Notes: generated by a model not told the origin, from the sequence alone. Positions 49,726-61,626 are shown, numbered from the stretch's first letter. The stretch is 64,000 nucleotides of DNA from Margaritifera margaritifera (GCA_029931535.1 JAQPZY010001536.1:62001-126000); one strand, 5' to 3'. Program-made: numbers and translations.

Positions 49726-52288
49726 TCATCAACTGCCCGGGCGGTTTAATCAGAAGTATTTTCAAAAACTAAATTCCAATAGCAAGTGGATTGAACATAT
49801 CAACATCCGTGCGAGGTAAGATTGAAAATGTATCGAAATACAAACCGCGTGCCTAATATGTATAGCCTAATGAGGTTTTAAACAAAAAGAAAAACAAATG
49901 CGTAAAACAGTTAATGGCAAATGAGAAAAACTTTTGGGTTCGGGAGTTGGAAGTAAATGATGAAGTCTCGACTATTAAATTCGAAAATATTTGACAACTT
50001 ATATATTTTTGCCCCAGAGGCATATACAAAAATTTTGAAGGTCAGTTTCATACTGCACACTTTGTTCCTTGCTTCAGTTTTTATACTCTGGATATCAGTT
50101 CACCATGGCCGTTGCCTCGATCGTTTGCATGACTTGGCTATTTCCATATCTTAGTTGAGATTTTCTTCTTTCTTTAACTTTTATTAAACAAGAATTTTCA
50201 ACTTTGTTGAGACTGCGTCTATTTTAAACCGCGGCCACGCAAGTCTCAGAACCAAGGGTTGTTGTTGCTGTTGTTGTTGATCTTTTAACACTCACATCTC
50301 TGCTGTTAGGACTGAACCCCGTGACCACTGGCTTTAGAACTGATCTGACTTGCCTAACCCTAGAATCCATTCAGCTATCGGTGGTTACACATAGCAAATC
50401 AAGATGTATGTACTGTTAACTTGTCCACAGGTGCTACACGGAATCAGTGCACTTTAAACCTGTTCTTTCATTTTAAATTTAAATGGATAATTTAATCATT
50501 TTCTTTCATTCAAATTTACCACGTGTACCTAAAGTTTGTTATGGATATGTCCGTAATGGCGGCTTGCAAGTCGATGTATTGCTTCGTCCTATAAACTTTA
50601 TTGTAACATCCTCTTTTTACTCAATACTGTATCTATGACTTTATTAGTCACTACAGCCCTTGTGTTAACCAATCAGAAGTAGTTGTTTGGTTATTGGAAT
50701 TTCTCTGCAGTTATCCTTGTAGCTACATAAACTTCAATCATAAATACAATTCAGAAACAGTTATAATTTCGCTGTTGACAAGGAGTGTACCATTTAAAAG
50801 TTTGAAGTCATCCATTACTCTAGTTTTCTATACCTTATTTTAGAAATATTAAGCTGTTATCAAAGTTGAGATTACACTTATGCAATTGGACCAGAGAATC
50901 AAATCAAGTAAACCTAATTTTTCCACCTACCGGAAACAGGGCTATGACCCGTATGTAGAAACTGTAGATGCTGGTAATGGTCAAGTGGTAAGATCTGCCA
51001 ATACATGCAAGAATCTATATCTAGCAGCCAAGAGAATTAAATATTTGACGTGTCATAGAATTGTCTGTACTTATTTATCATAAGAATATACCTCAAATTG
51101 TGATTATGTTGCACATGTGATTAGATTTATTCATGGAACTGAAATATCCTTGTATTAATTTAGTAGACTTAATAGAACACACCTAATGGGTTTGTGTTTT
51201 AATCTATATTTCATACTATTTTTTTGTATGGATGATTTTTCCTGCTTATGTTTTGTATGTTTCTTAGTGCAATGAGATTTTAGAAGTTGACATTTTCGAC
51301 TTACGTTGGAAACTGGCAAATCTCCAGAACCAAGATAACCACGCCTACTCATTTCCATAGAATATTCTTGAAAGCCGATTTGTGTCTTCAGAAAAGTCTA
51401 GCACTTTATTTGAGACACAATTTATGTTGATATTAAAATTTTCACGCGAATTGGATCAAACGTAATGAAGTTATTGCAAATTGAATTTATACATTTTATA
51501 TAGTGTAAACTGCCTAGGTGCCTCTGCATCAGGGCGGCACACATTGTCTTAGTCAGACAAGCTAAACACAGCAGGTAAAATTATGTATTTATTTACACGC
51601 TGCCAATAACAAGACTGACTGACGGCCCATTAGAATTTTGAATAAACGACAATTTACTGACAGCTGGTGGTTGATATGCGTAGTTTGGAGACTGGTCAAT
51701 TCAATCCATTCTTTGGTGCTTTTATAATTGTTGATACCCCTAACATATGTAAATATGAACTAATGTGGACGCTGTGCTTCAATCTGAGTACGATATTTAT
51801 TTGTGATCTTTGGGCCAGGTCTACACTGTTGGATTCAAATTATAACTAGAATGGACAGAATAGACTAGAACGGACAGAATATACCCCGATCTCTCATGCT
51901 TATTGCAGCACTTTCATTGTCAAAGCTTCAGTTTCGGAGGTGCGTAGTTTTGCATGTTGTCAAACGCTTCAGTTTCGGACAAAAGTAAATCTTGGATCCA
52001 GTGAATTTTTCCACAAAATGTGGATTTTTTTTCGCAGAATTTGTGGATTTTGAAATTTGATGTGCCCCTTTATGATAGCATTTGGATGTCTGGCCACTTA
52101 TCTTCACCACTTATGACGAAAGTTTTTCTATTGGTCAATATTTATTATGAGGATTTTGTCATTGCTACTGTTGGTAAAGGAATGTTCGTCCAGCAAAGAC
52201 TTCTTTCCGACCTCCATTTGCGGAGGTGTCACTCCTTGCGATGTTGCTTATTACATCGCTGGAGTGCGAGAGGGGTACCGGGTTCTAA
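49726..52288. other. 3' part of unit III and flank, no gene recognised
   Basis: To about 51,770 it aligns with unit I 16,800-18,980. Beyond that lies a short scrap of another unit and unmatched AT-rich DNA. Open frames at 50,880-51,083 and 52,147-52,374 lack support in the paralogue. Confidence 0.55.
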
Positions 52289-52845
52289 CTGCAAAGGAAG
52301 TCAGAACTCTAAGATGTAGAGGCGTAGCAACTTTTATTAAATTGACAACAGTCCCAGATAAGAAATACATATGAAGATATACATTCTAGATACATAAATA
52401 CACGTATAATTAATATATTGATTCAAAGCTTGCCGACTTCATACGATTCTCTAATTTCTGTACTTTTTAAATTATGATGTAAATAACTAAATATTGAATA
52501 AGCCAAAGATAGCCAACATAACTTAAAATATAGTAAAAATCAATATTTCGAACAAAGACCAAAATCATTTTATCGTGAAAACAAATTAATAAATGTTTGG
52601 ACCTTAAAAACCGAAATATCATGTTTTTGTAACCCAAAGATATTTTATTTCTAAATTAATTATCAAACGCATGAAGTTGGCAGCAAATCGTTTTACAATA
52701 ATTTAATATTACAATTTAAATACACACACATTCCTAATAAAAAATCTACACAACTACAATGCATATAAATTCCTAATAAAAATCTACACTGCATAAAACA
52801 ATATAATTTACAATTATTATTAAAGAATGAAAAACACATATGTTT

Positions 52846-52908
<63 letters not shown>

Positions 52909-53028
52909 CTTTCCAGCACCTAAATGTATTAAAGTCCTACAAAAAAAAAGTCTTTTAGAATATAATAAAACAATTTTGTCTTACCTGCAAAGGAAGTCAG
53001 AACTCTAAGATGTAGAGGCGTAGCAACT
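52289..53028 (-). other. 44-bp direct repeat bounding an apparent intron
   Basis: An identical 44-bp sequence beginning CTGCAAAGGAAGTCAG occurs at 52,289-52,332 and 52,985-53,028. On the minus strand each copy ends CTTCCTTTGCAG. After the right copy comes GTAAGACAAA, a consensus donor. The left copy ends in the same AG, preceded by a branch-like TCTGAC and a pyrimidine run, forming an acceptor. Splicing 52,984 to 52,289 would remove exactly one repeat copy and the interior (which includes (GA)n at 52,848-52,903), restoring an uninterrupted sequence. The interior has no recognised element ends. Confidence 0.55.
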
Positions 53029-53041
53029 ATTCTCTCGACCG

Positions 53042-53049
53042 CTTATATA
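53042..53049 (-). promoter_or_regulatory. TATA box, minus strand
   Basis: TATATAAG on the minus strand, about 30 bases upstream of the right copy of the 44-bp repeat, which would then be a short first exon ending in a GTAAGA donor. A plus-strand CTATAAAAAG at 53,081-53,090 could make the region bidirectional. The surrounding 53,030-53,200 is less AT-rich than its neighbourhood. Confidence 0.4.
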
Positions 53050-54577
53050 CAGTTCTTGGTCAAGGAACGCGTAGCCCGTTCTATAAAAAGTTATGAGTTA
53101 GGGCGAGACAGATTCGCCTTCGAGCTCTAGAGCCGCGAGATTTTACGAAATCTTTACATAATGCATTCCCTTTTCCAAAAATGGTCGCAGGTTGGTTAAA
53201 GCTCACGCCTTCTAATATCCAAGTTGATTCGGCTAGTGAACTTGTTGATTTAAGTATACGTGAAAGAATTCACTAGCATCAGCAAAATTTTACCTGTATG
53301 ATCTTTTAATTTGCTAGCGTAAGCATAATTTTGCCTGTATAATCTTTTACCTGTGTACTGTTAGTTAATTCTTACTCTTACCGTAAAATATCAATGCAGT
53401 ACACTTTTGCAATGTAATGTATTATAGGACTCAAGCACTCCAAATTCTGTCTTATTATAAACATTCGAATTCTAAAACAAAATATAGTCTTTATAAAAAT
53501 TCCTTAAAAATTCAACCATAAAAATTATAAAAATATGAATTATAAAAATGCCTTGAAAATTATATCGTAACAGTATTATGTAACACGTGAAGATTATTCT
53601 ACTTTGATGGAAGAAAGGGAAAAAAACTTTATGTCAGATCCAATATGCACAGAAATGGAATTTTCGTGCAGCCAATATTGACATCTTGACATTTGTTGAT
53701 TATGGTGGATTCTTGCAGTGAAATTTGTGAATTGTGTTGTCAGGTTCTTGTTGCCACCCTGTAAATAACTTCCCACTGAGTCTAGGCCAATGTCTATATA
53801 ATATATTATATAATTATGTTTCAAACTTGTAAAGGTAATATTTGTCTCATACTCTAACAGAAAAATGTCCAAGTTTGTGTTAGCAAATTGCCGCCAACTT
53901 CCACAAGTTTCAGCTTAATATATTTGGAAATAATGTCACTTATCAGATAAGAAATAGACATTTTAACAAATTCTCTACCTTACATTTCTGGAACAAATGA
54001 CGTCATAACATTGACGAAATAGTTTGCTAATTACATTATCACAAGTTGCTCAGAAGATGTAGTTATACATTATTATATGTGTACTGTATGATATCTCTAG
54101 TGGACGAGTTGTTTTGGTACGTGTTGGCTACACCACAACAACGTGTCCAACAGAGTATTAAATAGTATGCATACAATAATCTTTTTATTACATACTCTTT
54201 GTTATAACTGGCAACAGATCCCAGATCTCTTAACATTACCATTCGGACAACAACAAAAATATTCAGATAAATATGCTCTGTACTAAACTTCATTCATAAT
54301 TTAATTCATGATGCACGTAAATATATCAGGCGAGTTGGATGACGTCATAATGTAAAAAGTTAGATGATGTCATAATGTAACGACACGCAACATTATCGAC
54401 GACATATACCACTTGACGATTACAGATACGGGAAAATATTCTTAAGTTCTCTGTTATGTTAAATCTATGGGACAAGTCAGATGATGCAATAATTATAAGT
54501 TTTGTAAATGTATTGTCTAATATGTCGAGTAGATGTGTTGTTTTCGCATGTGAGAGTCGGCTATGCCAAAAGAGATT
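53050..54577. other. No gene recognised
   Basis: AT-rich. Contains a doublet AGATGATGTCATAATGTAA / GGATGACGTCATAATGTAA near 54,338-54,380. Possible start of a minus-strand transcript at its left edge. Confidence 0.5.
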
Positions 54578-55833
54578 TACAAGGGGTACTTAAAATTTCA
54601 GAATATTAGTGCGCTGTACAACAAAGTTCATTATTAGTGAACAGTAGTACATCAGTGCGTGTCCTCAAATTACTCCCCATGCACCTCTACACACTTTTTC
54701 AGTCTGATTATCTAGATATTAAATGCCATTTGTATGCACTTTTTTTGTATGTTGTTCATACACTAGAATACTGCACTTCCAACCCCTTGACGGCTTTCAA
54801 ATTGTCTGCCCCTCAGCGTATTTGTGATAACGGGAATCAGTCAAAAATCACCTGGAGTTAAATCTGGGCTGTATGGAAGATGTGGCAGACTTTGGATGCT
54901 GTATTCCTTCAGGACTGTCACGCTGGCGGATTTATGCACCTATGTGTTGTCATGGAGTAGATGGATACCTCGAGTACCAGTGTGCGGATGGGTGGTTCGG
55001 TAGTGTTCCACAATTTTTGGCAACATTTTGGAGGCATAACAATATCCAGTGACACTAGTAGTGTGTGGCACAGGTACCTGAACCTTTAGCATCGACAAAT
55101 AATGCATATAAAATTCTCTTGACAGCCCGACTACATCGAGCGATCTGTGATCTCTGCTCGTTTTCTGCGATCCAAACTTTATTATTTTCTCTCCAGCCTG
55201 GTTCAAAAAACATAACTCCATGTTTCATCACCTGTGCCATTCTCATTCAAACGTCTCTGGCCACTTTTTTCATATTTTGGTGAGCAGCTGTTTGGCGATT
55301 TTCAACCCGAGTCTGTTTTTGATCATCTGTCAACAAATGCGGGACCCATCTTGTACAAAACCTTTCTGAGCTTCAAATGATTCTTCAATATATTAAGAAC
55401 AGCTGACGAATTAATGTTAGTGATAATAAAAATATCTTCCACTGTGTATGGAATATATTCATCAGATGCCCCATTCACAGCAGCCACTACCCGCTCACCA
55501 ATCGCTGATAACGGTCTTCCAGAACGTGGGACAGCTTCAGTGGATTCACGACCATTTTTAAAACGACGAAACTATCTCAGAATTGTAGGATATGACAGAG
55601 AATTGCATTCACAAACTTTATCCAAGTCGGTTTTTTTATCAGTCAGAGAATACCCTAAGAAGACCCGGATTTTACAGTATGCTCTTTGCACTGTGGCCGA
55701 ACTGTTTTCCTTTTCCGACATTTTTAGGTCACTATAATTTACCTATATCGCGTCACACACATATATCTGCAGGTGTCCGACGTGCACAACATGCAGCTGA
55801 ATAATATTTAGAAGTTTTCAAACAACCCCCGTA
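54578..55833 (-). mobile_element. Mariner-type element, nearly complete
   Basis: A 1.26-kb element bounded by TA at both ends, with imperfect terminal inverted repeats of about 30 bp. The left end reads TACAAGGGGTACTTAAAATT; the complement of the right end reads TACGGGGGTTGTTTGAAAAC. The size, TA borders and internal DDD transposase are those of mariner. A fragment of the same family lies at 27,518-28,140. Confidence 0.8.
54652..55721 (-). pseudogene. Mariner-type transposase, inactivated
   Basis: From the ATG at 55,721 the minus strand reads MSEKENSSATVQRAYCKIR, a helix-turn-helix region with SYPTILR, then FKNGRESTEAVPRSGRP, the linker typical of mariner. The first catalytic Asp is in GDETWSYVF near 55,220. 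VWIAENEQRSQIA and a VTGYCYASKMLPK segment follow. The second Asp is in GIHLLHDN near 54,960, and the third in LPYSPDLTPGDF near 54,850, spaced as expected for mariner. The end is RLKKCVEVHGE. At least four in-frame stops and two or more frameshifts inactivate it. No intron is expected in this family. Confidence 0.85.
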
Positions 55834-55852
55834 GACTCAGTTACCTACATCT

Positions 55853-55964
55853 ATTAACATTATGAAGATACAAATATCTATTGACATTACGAAGATATGA
55901 ATATCTATTAACATTACGAAGATACAAATTTCTAGTAACATTACGAAGATACAAATATCTAAAT
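55853..55964. repeat. 27-bp minisatellite, four copies
   Basis: Units of the type ATTACGAAGATACAAATATC followed by TATTAAC at exact 27-bp spacing (55,861, 55,888, 55,915, 55,942), immediately beside the mariner right end. Confidence 0.93.
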
Positions 55965-56991
55965 AAATGTGCTCGTGTTATTCTTACTCAGCGTCATTCA
56001 TAATTCCCTTCATGGCGCTCATAAATGTATCAGTGTGTGTGTGTGTGTGTGTTCAACAGTAATGACAGAATCTGGATAATATTGCAAATCAATAATGAAA
56101 GTAAGAGTATTGATTCTGAAAGGATTGGAAAGTATATATTTATTTAGAGATAGTATTGTTGAATTATGTACTTTGATGTAGAAAACTGAGGATAGTAAAT
56201 CAGGCAAATCCTTTGCTGCCTTTAATAATTTTAGTACGGTTCTGAAAATTTCCTCATTGTTCTACCGTGTTAGTAAGTGATTACCCATCAGAAAAAAACA
56301 AGGATTCGTCTATTTGAAATTATAACCCGCTATAGAATGGCACCTCATAAAAATGTTGACATTCTGAAAGAAAATTAAGAGTATATGTTTTACGAGAGGA
56401 ATATTAATGGTTGTTTTTGATAGAGGATTTTTGAAAAGATCCGCTTTAAGAAAAACTAAAAGTGTTTGCAATCAAGTATATAAGATTTAAACAGTTCTTT
56501 CTCCTCAGTAGTAACCTTCACCTTTTCTACCTCTATATACAAATATAATTTGAAAGAAAGTGGGGATGGATTATAATTAATAATGAGTTTTTATATAAAC
56601 TTGTCCTGGAGAACGGCGCTCGAACGTTCGATTCATCAGGAAGTCGTCGATCACAAAACAGCTGGATACTTGGTGGAACCGAGGTCCGGACATAATCAGG
56701 ATCCTACAATTGTACACATCGATGTAATTTATCACAATTCTGCCTTTATAACGTCTGGTTGAGAGTTTTGCATATTTTGGTTTCTTTGAAACTTTGCGAG
56801 GTTTTTGTTGCCCCACAGATTTTTGTTGTTGTTGTTGTTGTTGAAGAAATACACGAAGTTCTAGTGATTTTGTGTCGAGTTTGAACTTCAAAATACTTAG
56901 GATGCCATTCAATTTCTATTTGTAGAGGCCATTTCCTGCATATATTAGTACTATGCTATATTTGCATCATACCATTTAAGCCCAAATATAT
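55965..56991. other. No gene recognised
   Basis: Contains (GT)n at 56,034-56,052 and (TTG)n at 56,821-56,842. The minus-strand frame 56,912-56,577 owes its poly-Gln to the (TTG)n tract and has no recognised domain. Confidence 0.5.
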
Positions 56992-57203
56992 CTTTTGTGC
57001 AGGGTTGTTGTTGTCGTTGCTGTTGCTATAATGGTACTTTAAACGCATTAATGGCTATATCATGCCGAGGAATTGGGAGCTAAGTACCTTTTCCAAGGAC
57101 ACACCGAGGCGGCCGACCTGGGCTGGCCTTGGAGGGTGTCGATTCATCAAGCCTTGGATCACGAGTCCGACATTCTACCAACTGAGCTACCGCATCTCCC
57201 CCT
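56992..57203 (-). mobile_element. tRNA-derived SINE
   Basis: On the minus strand it begins GGGGAGATGCGGTAGCTCAG, with an intact A box (TAGCTCAGTTGG) and a tRNA-like anticodon region GGACTCGTGATCC, then a degraded B box. A GC-rich body (GGCCAGCCCAGGTCGGCCGC) follows, then a CAACAACAAC-type tail. It is flanked by the 8-bp duplication AAATATAT at 56,984-56,991 and 57,204-57,211. The T-arm is broken, so this is not a functional tRNA gene. Confidence 0.75.
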
Positions 57204-57211
57204 AAATATAT

Positions 57212-59047
57212 GTGGGAAATAACATCTTTAACAAGAATTTTGTTCACGATGACTGAGGAGATTGGATAACATTTCAGATATTCTACATAACATCCATTTG
57301 TCAGGTTTTGTTGGTGCTTAAAATCGACGAGTCATTGATTAACCTGTCTTCATTCGGAACTCTTGCAGCAAAAACTGGATTGTGCACTATAACTGATAAA
57401 AAATTTCAGGAAATATTAAGTGCTACTTTTGGACACTATCATATATAATACCGTTCGAATAAATTAATAGATACGAATTGTATTTTGTTAATCTTTTTTG
57501 TTTGTTTTAATTTGTTTTTCCCACCGATTGATTATCCTGGTTGAAAGCAACTCAAACATTGGAAATAAGTATTGTTATGAAGTATCAGAGTAATAGTAAT
57601 TTTTAAATAAAAAAAATTATTTTAAAAAATCCATCTGCTGTGCCACTCACTTGAGAAAGGAACCTAAATATTGTGTGATATAGTTTTATACATAACCCAC
57701 AACATCTTGCAAAACCGTGTATATGGCATTTTCAATTTTGATCATATAAAATATAAATGACCTATAAAAGCAGAGGCTAGTATTTGATCTATGAACTTAA
57801 TTTTCAGGATCTGTACCTTCCACATTTAGTGAGTACAAACTGAATGAGGCACGAAAAAAGGTATTAAAACACATCAACTTTAAATTACTACCATTCAAGG
57901 ATATGACATAAATTATAAAGATTTTGAAAGATTATTAAATAAATAGCCTAAGTACAAAATTCTGAAATCGTATAACTTTAAGTTATGCATGCAATGTATT
58001 TGCTCGGAAACAGGTGATCATCGGAAACTTGTTACTGGATGATGCATGGCGTACAGAAGTCTTGGCGGTAATCATGTGAAGATTGAAGTTTATTACAATG
58101 ACTTGTGCCTGAGCTCATGTACTAGAATATGCTACGCGGAATAATACATTGAACTACTTCAGGAGACGACGGAAATGGCTGAGTGATGTTCCGATTGGAT
58201 CCATTTCCTCAGGGCGCAAGGGACAGTTTTGATGCACAAATTTGATGCCACATCAACCTGTCTAATATAAAAATTCATTAAAAAAAATACACTAGTGAGA
58301 TCAAAAAGACCCATATTTTTGGATAGCTATAATAAAACAAAACATAAGAATATTATTCAGTTCAACTGACAAGTCCATGGAAACTCATTGCAAAAGAAGT
58401 TTATGCACCCAAGCCCCAAATTCATATATGCACTTTTCATGTCGGAAGGCAATTTTTGACACAAAGTGATGCTCACAGTGTAAATACAAGCCCTTTCCCA
58501 ATGTGATAATTTTAAAAACATTGTGTACTAAACAGCTCGATGCAATTAAAAATAGTTGCTATCCAGGTCGTTTTTTTTAAAAATAGATATTCCACTTGCC
58601 TCGTACACTGCTACGGATGAGTAGCTGTGCTTCCTAGCCGACTATCGTAGTTCACTGACTATATTATAAATTGCAAATTAACTATGGGAGGTGTACATAC
58701 CTCGCATTAGTTTCAAGAACAACACAAGCCCGAAACGTGAAATTCACAAACATATGCATATTTTTAATTATTAAACAATAGTAGGGAATCAAAAGTCACA
58801 TGACAGCCTTATCTTAAGATATGTGACAGGGGCCAATTTACAAAACTATCCTCTGCATCTCATCCGTCACCTATTTAATATGCGGATGTGTAATGGTTGC
58901 GTCGTGGTGGTTAAGCGGTCATTCAAAAGTCCCACAGGACACAAGGTATGATAACAAACTGCCATCTGCAGTGAGTTGTATTCAATATTTGACCGCGGTT
59001 TCATGAATTCTGTACATCGACAAAACTCTTTGACAGACTACAGGAGA
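57212..59047. other. Upstream region of PRPS, no other gene recognised
   Basis: AT-rich with no CpG-rich promoter. An in-frame ATG at 59,003 lies 15 codons before the PRPS start and follows a TAA at 58,952. No TATA box of good quality was seen near 58,900-58,980, and the transcription start is unknown. Confidence 0.5.
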
Positions 59048-59169
59048 ATGCCGAACATCAAGGTTTTTAGCGGGAGCTCCCATCCCGATCTTACCACAAA
59101 AATATGTGAACGCCTGGGGATCGAGCCGGGAAAAGTTGTCACAAAGAAATTCAGCAATGGCGAATGCTG
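59048..59169 (+). CDS. Ribose-phosphate pyrophosphokinase (PRPS), exon 1, partial
   Basis: PRPS transfers pyrophosphate from ATP to ribose 5-phosphate in the cytosol, giving the PRPP used for purine, pyrimidine and NAD synthesis. The exon encodes 40 residues, beginning [20 protein letters not shown] and ending [11 protein letters not shown], plus two bases TG. This is the start of the N-terminal domain in animal PRPS1/2, where human has MPNIKIFSGSSH and NQETC. The donor GTTTGT splits the next Cys codon after TG, the same place as in the human gene. The ATG at 59,048 has A at -3. An upstream in-frame ATG at 59,003 would add [15 protein letters not shown] but has a poor context. No later exon is visible, so intron 1 exceeds 4.8 kb. 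Confidence 0.92.
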
Positions 59170-59528
59170 GTTTGTATACACATTATCATATTGACGCATG
59201 GTCGTAAAACGCTGGTATGGTTCATTGAGGTCATAATGAAAAAGTAGAGCAAAATCGGATAGCGAGCATTATACATGTAATAGAAACGTAGGACATGGCA
59301 ATTTGTAGTATACATAATAAGGCTGGGAGGTGGGTGTGAGGGCATGTGCATGGAGGAAAACTAGACGAAACAATAAATTGGGAACGCTTAAAAATAAAAT
59401 GTTTACATGTTTTCCTTCAGATTTCTGAACAAAATGAGCAATTCAGACAGTAATCTCTATGTCCTACAATTGTAGGACGTCCACCTTGATATTTATAAAG
59501 ACGGGTCGACGTCTTACAGCTTGATAGT

Positions 59529-60182
59529 CCCACAATGTAAGACGTCCACCTAGATATTTATCTTGTGGGGGGTGCGACATCTTAATTTCAGCATCTGTTT
59601 AGAGGCCAAATTTTCAAGAATATCTAACACACTTGGCAGTCCATATTGACAATGTTGTACAGATTAAAGTCTAATTGCTAAAGTTGGACAATACTTGCTC
59701 AGATGTCTTTTTCTGATGAAATCAAATTCTGACACGAGCAAGTGGACTTGTTTTCAGGTCCCATTGACAGACATTTCATTTGGTTGAAATGCAATGATAG
59801 CCAAAGTTGGTTGAAGTAGGGTAAGTTTCTTTAATGAAACAAAGCTATCTAATCGCTTTTGTCAACATTAGTGTGCTTTTCTTCGTTTCGTTAAAGAAAC
59901 TTACCCCTACTTCAACTGAATTCGGTTTTCCTCGGCTACCATCACATTTCAGAAGGCATCAGAGTAAGTATAGTGCAGCTAAAGTAATTAGACTTGAATC
60001 TGTGCAACAGTATCAGTATGGGTTGCCAAGTGTGAGATGTTCTTGAAAATTTGGCCTCTAGTTCCCCAGTCAGTCGACCAGGGAACATGCTACACAATAC
60101 TGTTTGTGCTGGAAGTAAGATGTTGCCCCCACATACACACACACACATCATAAATATCAGAGTGGATGTCTTACATTGTAGG
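59529..60182. repeat. Imperfect palindrome of about 650 bp (foldback element)
   Basis: The left arm (CCACAATGTAAGACGTCCAC at 59,530, then GAGGCCAAATTTTCAAGAA near 59,600) is repeated in inverse order on the right (AAATTTGGCCTC ending near 60,058, ATGTCTTACATTGTAGG ending 60,182). The centre is a 36-bp stem (GTTGAAGTAGGGTAAGTTTC at 59,810, complement ending 59,916) with a loop of about 36 bases. Arms differ at perhaps 15-20% of positions, with indels. No coding capacity; no target duplication found. Confidence 0.85.
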
Positions 60183-60242
60183 TTTATTTGCTTGAATCAG
60201 TGGTGCCTTGATGTGTATTCTGGAGTCAGTCAACCCTGGAAC

Positions 60243-60545
60243 TAGAGGCCAAATTTTCAAGAATTTGTCACATAGTTGGCAGCCCATACTAACACTGTTG
60301 TACAGATTAATATCTAATTGCATTAGTTGTATTATACTTACTGTAATGCCTTTTTCGTTACTGAAGTATATCCAAGCACGATCAATTGGTTCAATATTTC
60401 AGATTCAGTTGGGCGCCATTTCAGTTTGTTGAAGAGTGGGGAATGGCGAAGTCAGTTAACATCAAGTTACTTTTTTTTAATGAAGCGAATATGTCTGAGA
60501 ACATTTGGTCAGATTTTCTCAGACATATTTGTTTCGTTAAAGAAA
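60243..60545 (+). repeat. Third arm of the foldback family, with own hairpin
   Basis: Begins TAGAGGCCAAATTTTCAAG, like the left arm of the palindrome, and ends in a stem AATATGTCTGAGAA / TTCTCAGACATATT at about 60,488-60,530, next to TTTCGTTAAAGAAA, which is also at the palindrome centre. The matching right outer arm is missing. Confidence 0.75.
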
Positions 60546-61626
60546 ATATACCATAAGTTAACCAACATCGGCATTCCTACCTCTACCTCATCCATTGGCA
60601 GGGTACTGAGACAGTGATAGGCATAGGATATGAATAAAGAATCCAAGCTTTTTTTCAATGAAGATGCATCCAAAATTATAAAAATCAAGTGTGAACTGTT
60701 TCTTAGATGTTATTTTGTGTGATTTCTACAACTGAAATGAATGGGAGTGTGCGGTTCCAAAATTCATTTATATCTGGAGCCCACATAATTTCATGAAAAT
60801 TAAAAGTATAAAACTCTTGAATGTTTCCTTCGAAACATGTTTATAGCTTAAGTTTTAATTATGTCAAAAAACATGAAAGCTATAGTAAGTCACGTTTATC
60901 AGCAGCCATCAGAGGAATACATGTACCCTTTTTCCTACTCCATATTCATCTTCACGAAATCCAACACAAGTTTTGGACCTTCATTAAAACTTGTTCATAC
61001 GTGATCATAAATATATTTGTACAGAATATATCCATGTTTAAGTTATACTTAACTTGATAAAACAAAAAAATATTTTTGGAATCTCAATAATAAGAGACCC
61101 TTTTCTATTTCTGATGATGCAGTAAAGTAAATATTGGCAGCATATTGAAAATACCTTCCTACAGCCATTATTTTTGGTACTTGGGTTGACATCTTTAGAG
61201 CTACTATGTTTATAATTATTACCTCCTTAAGATGTAGAACTCAAAATTTTGAAATTTTCATATCTTAAAGTCGCAATGTTTACAGTCCTTGGGTCGCTTA
61301 ATGCCATAAACACGTGTACAGATCTTTCTTGTCTTGGGTTAGAATGATTTTGCATCCCATTATCTCGAAGTTTATATTAAATTATACTGTAAAAGCAGAC
61401 CACTGCAGTGATCTCCCCAGAAATTTTGGATAGCATCGGGGTAAGCGTGTGTTAGTGTAATATAATTTTTTCAAAAAATTGTGTTGTTATCATAAAATTT
61501 AAAAAATTAATATCAATGATATATAAGAGAAGTATGTATATTTACATAGTGTTCTTTATTTCCCTAGGTTATAACATGATATAATGTCAAACTCATTTGT
61601 CTTTGAATTTAAATAAATGATCTTCT

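Larger units (their letters stand above)
44500..51890 (+). repeat. Paralogous unit III of the triplicated segment
   Basis: Starts at a junction near 44,500, where sequence homologous to unit I 5,010 (ACACATTATAAAGTTTATT) directly follows the end of unit II. Blocks match unit I at 5,010-5,480, 8,340-9,225 and 15,440-18,980. A further scrap at 51,800-51,890 matches the region near 5,455-5,520 again. The part homologous to exon 1 is absent because the junction lies downstream of it. Confidence 0.85.

Noticed and set aside
57134..57203. tRNA gene on the minus strand
   Set aside because: The A box is good, but the T-arm and B box are broken, and a SINE body, tail and target duplications follow.
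58895..58940. tRNA-like GTGGTGGTTAAGCGGTC upstream of PRPS
   Set aside because: Resembles a D-arm, but no acceptor stem, anticodon arm or B box could be folded around it.
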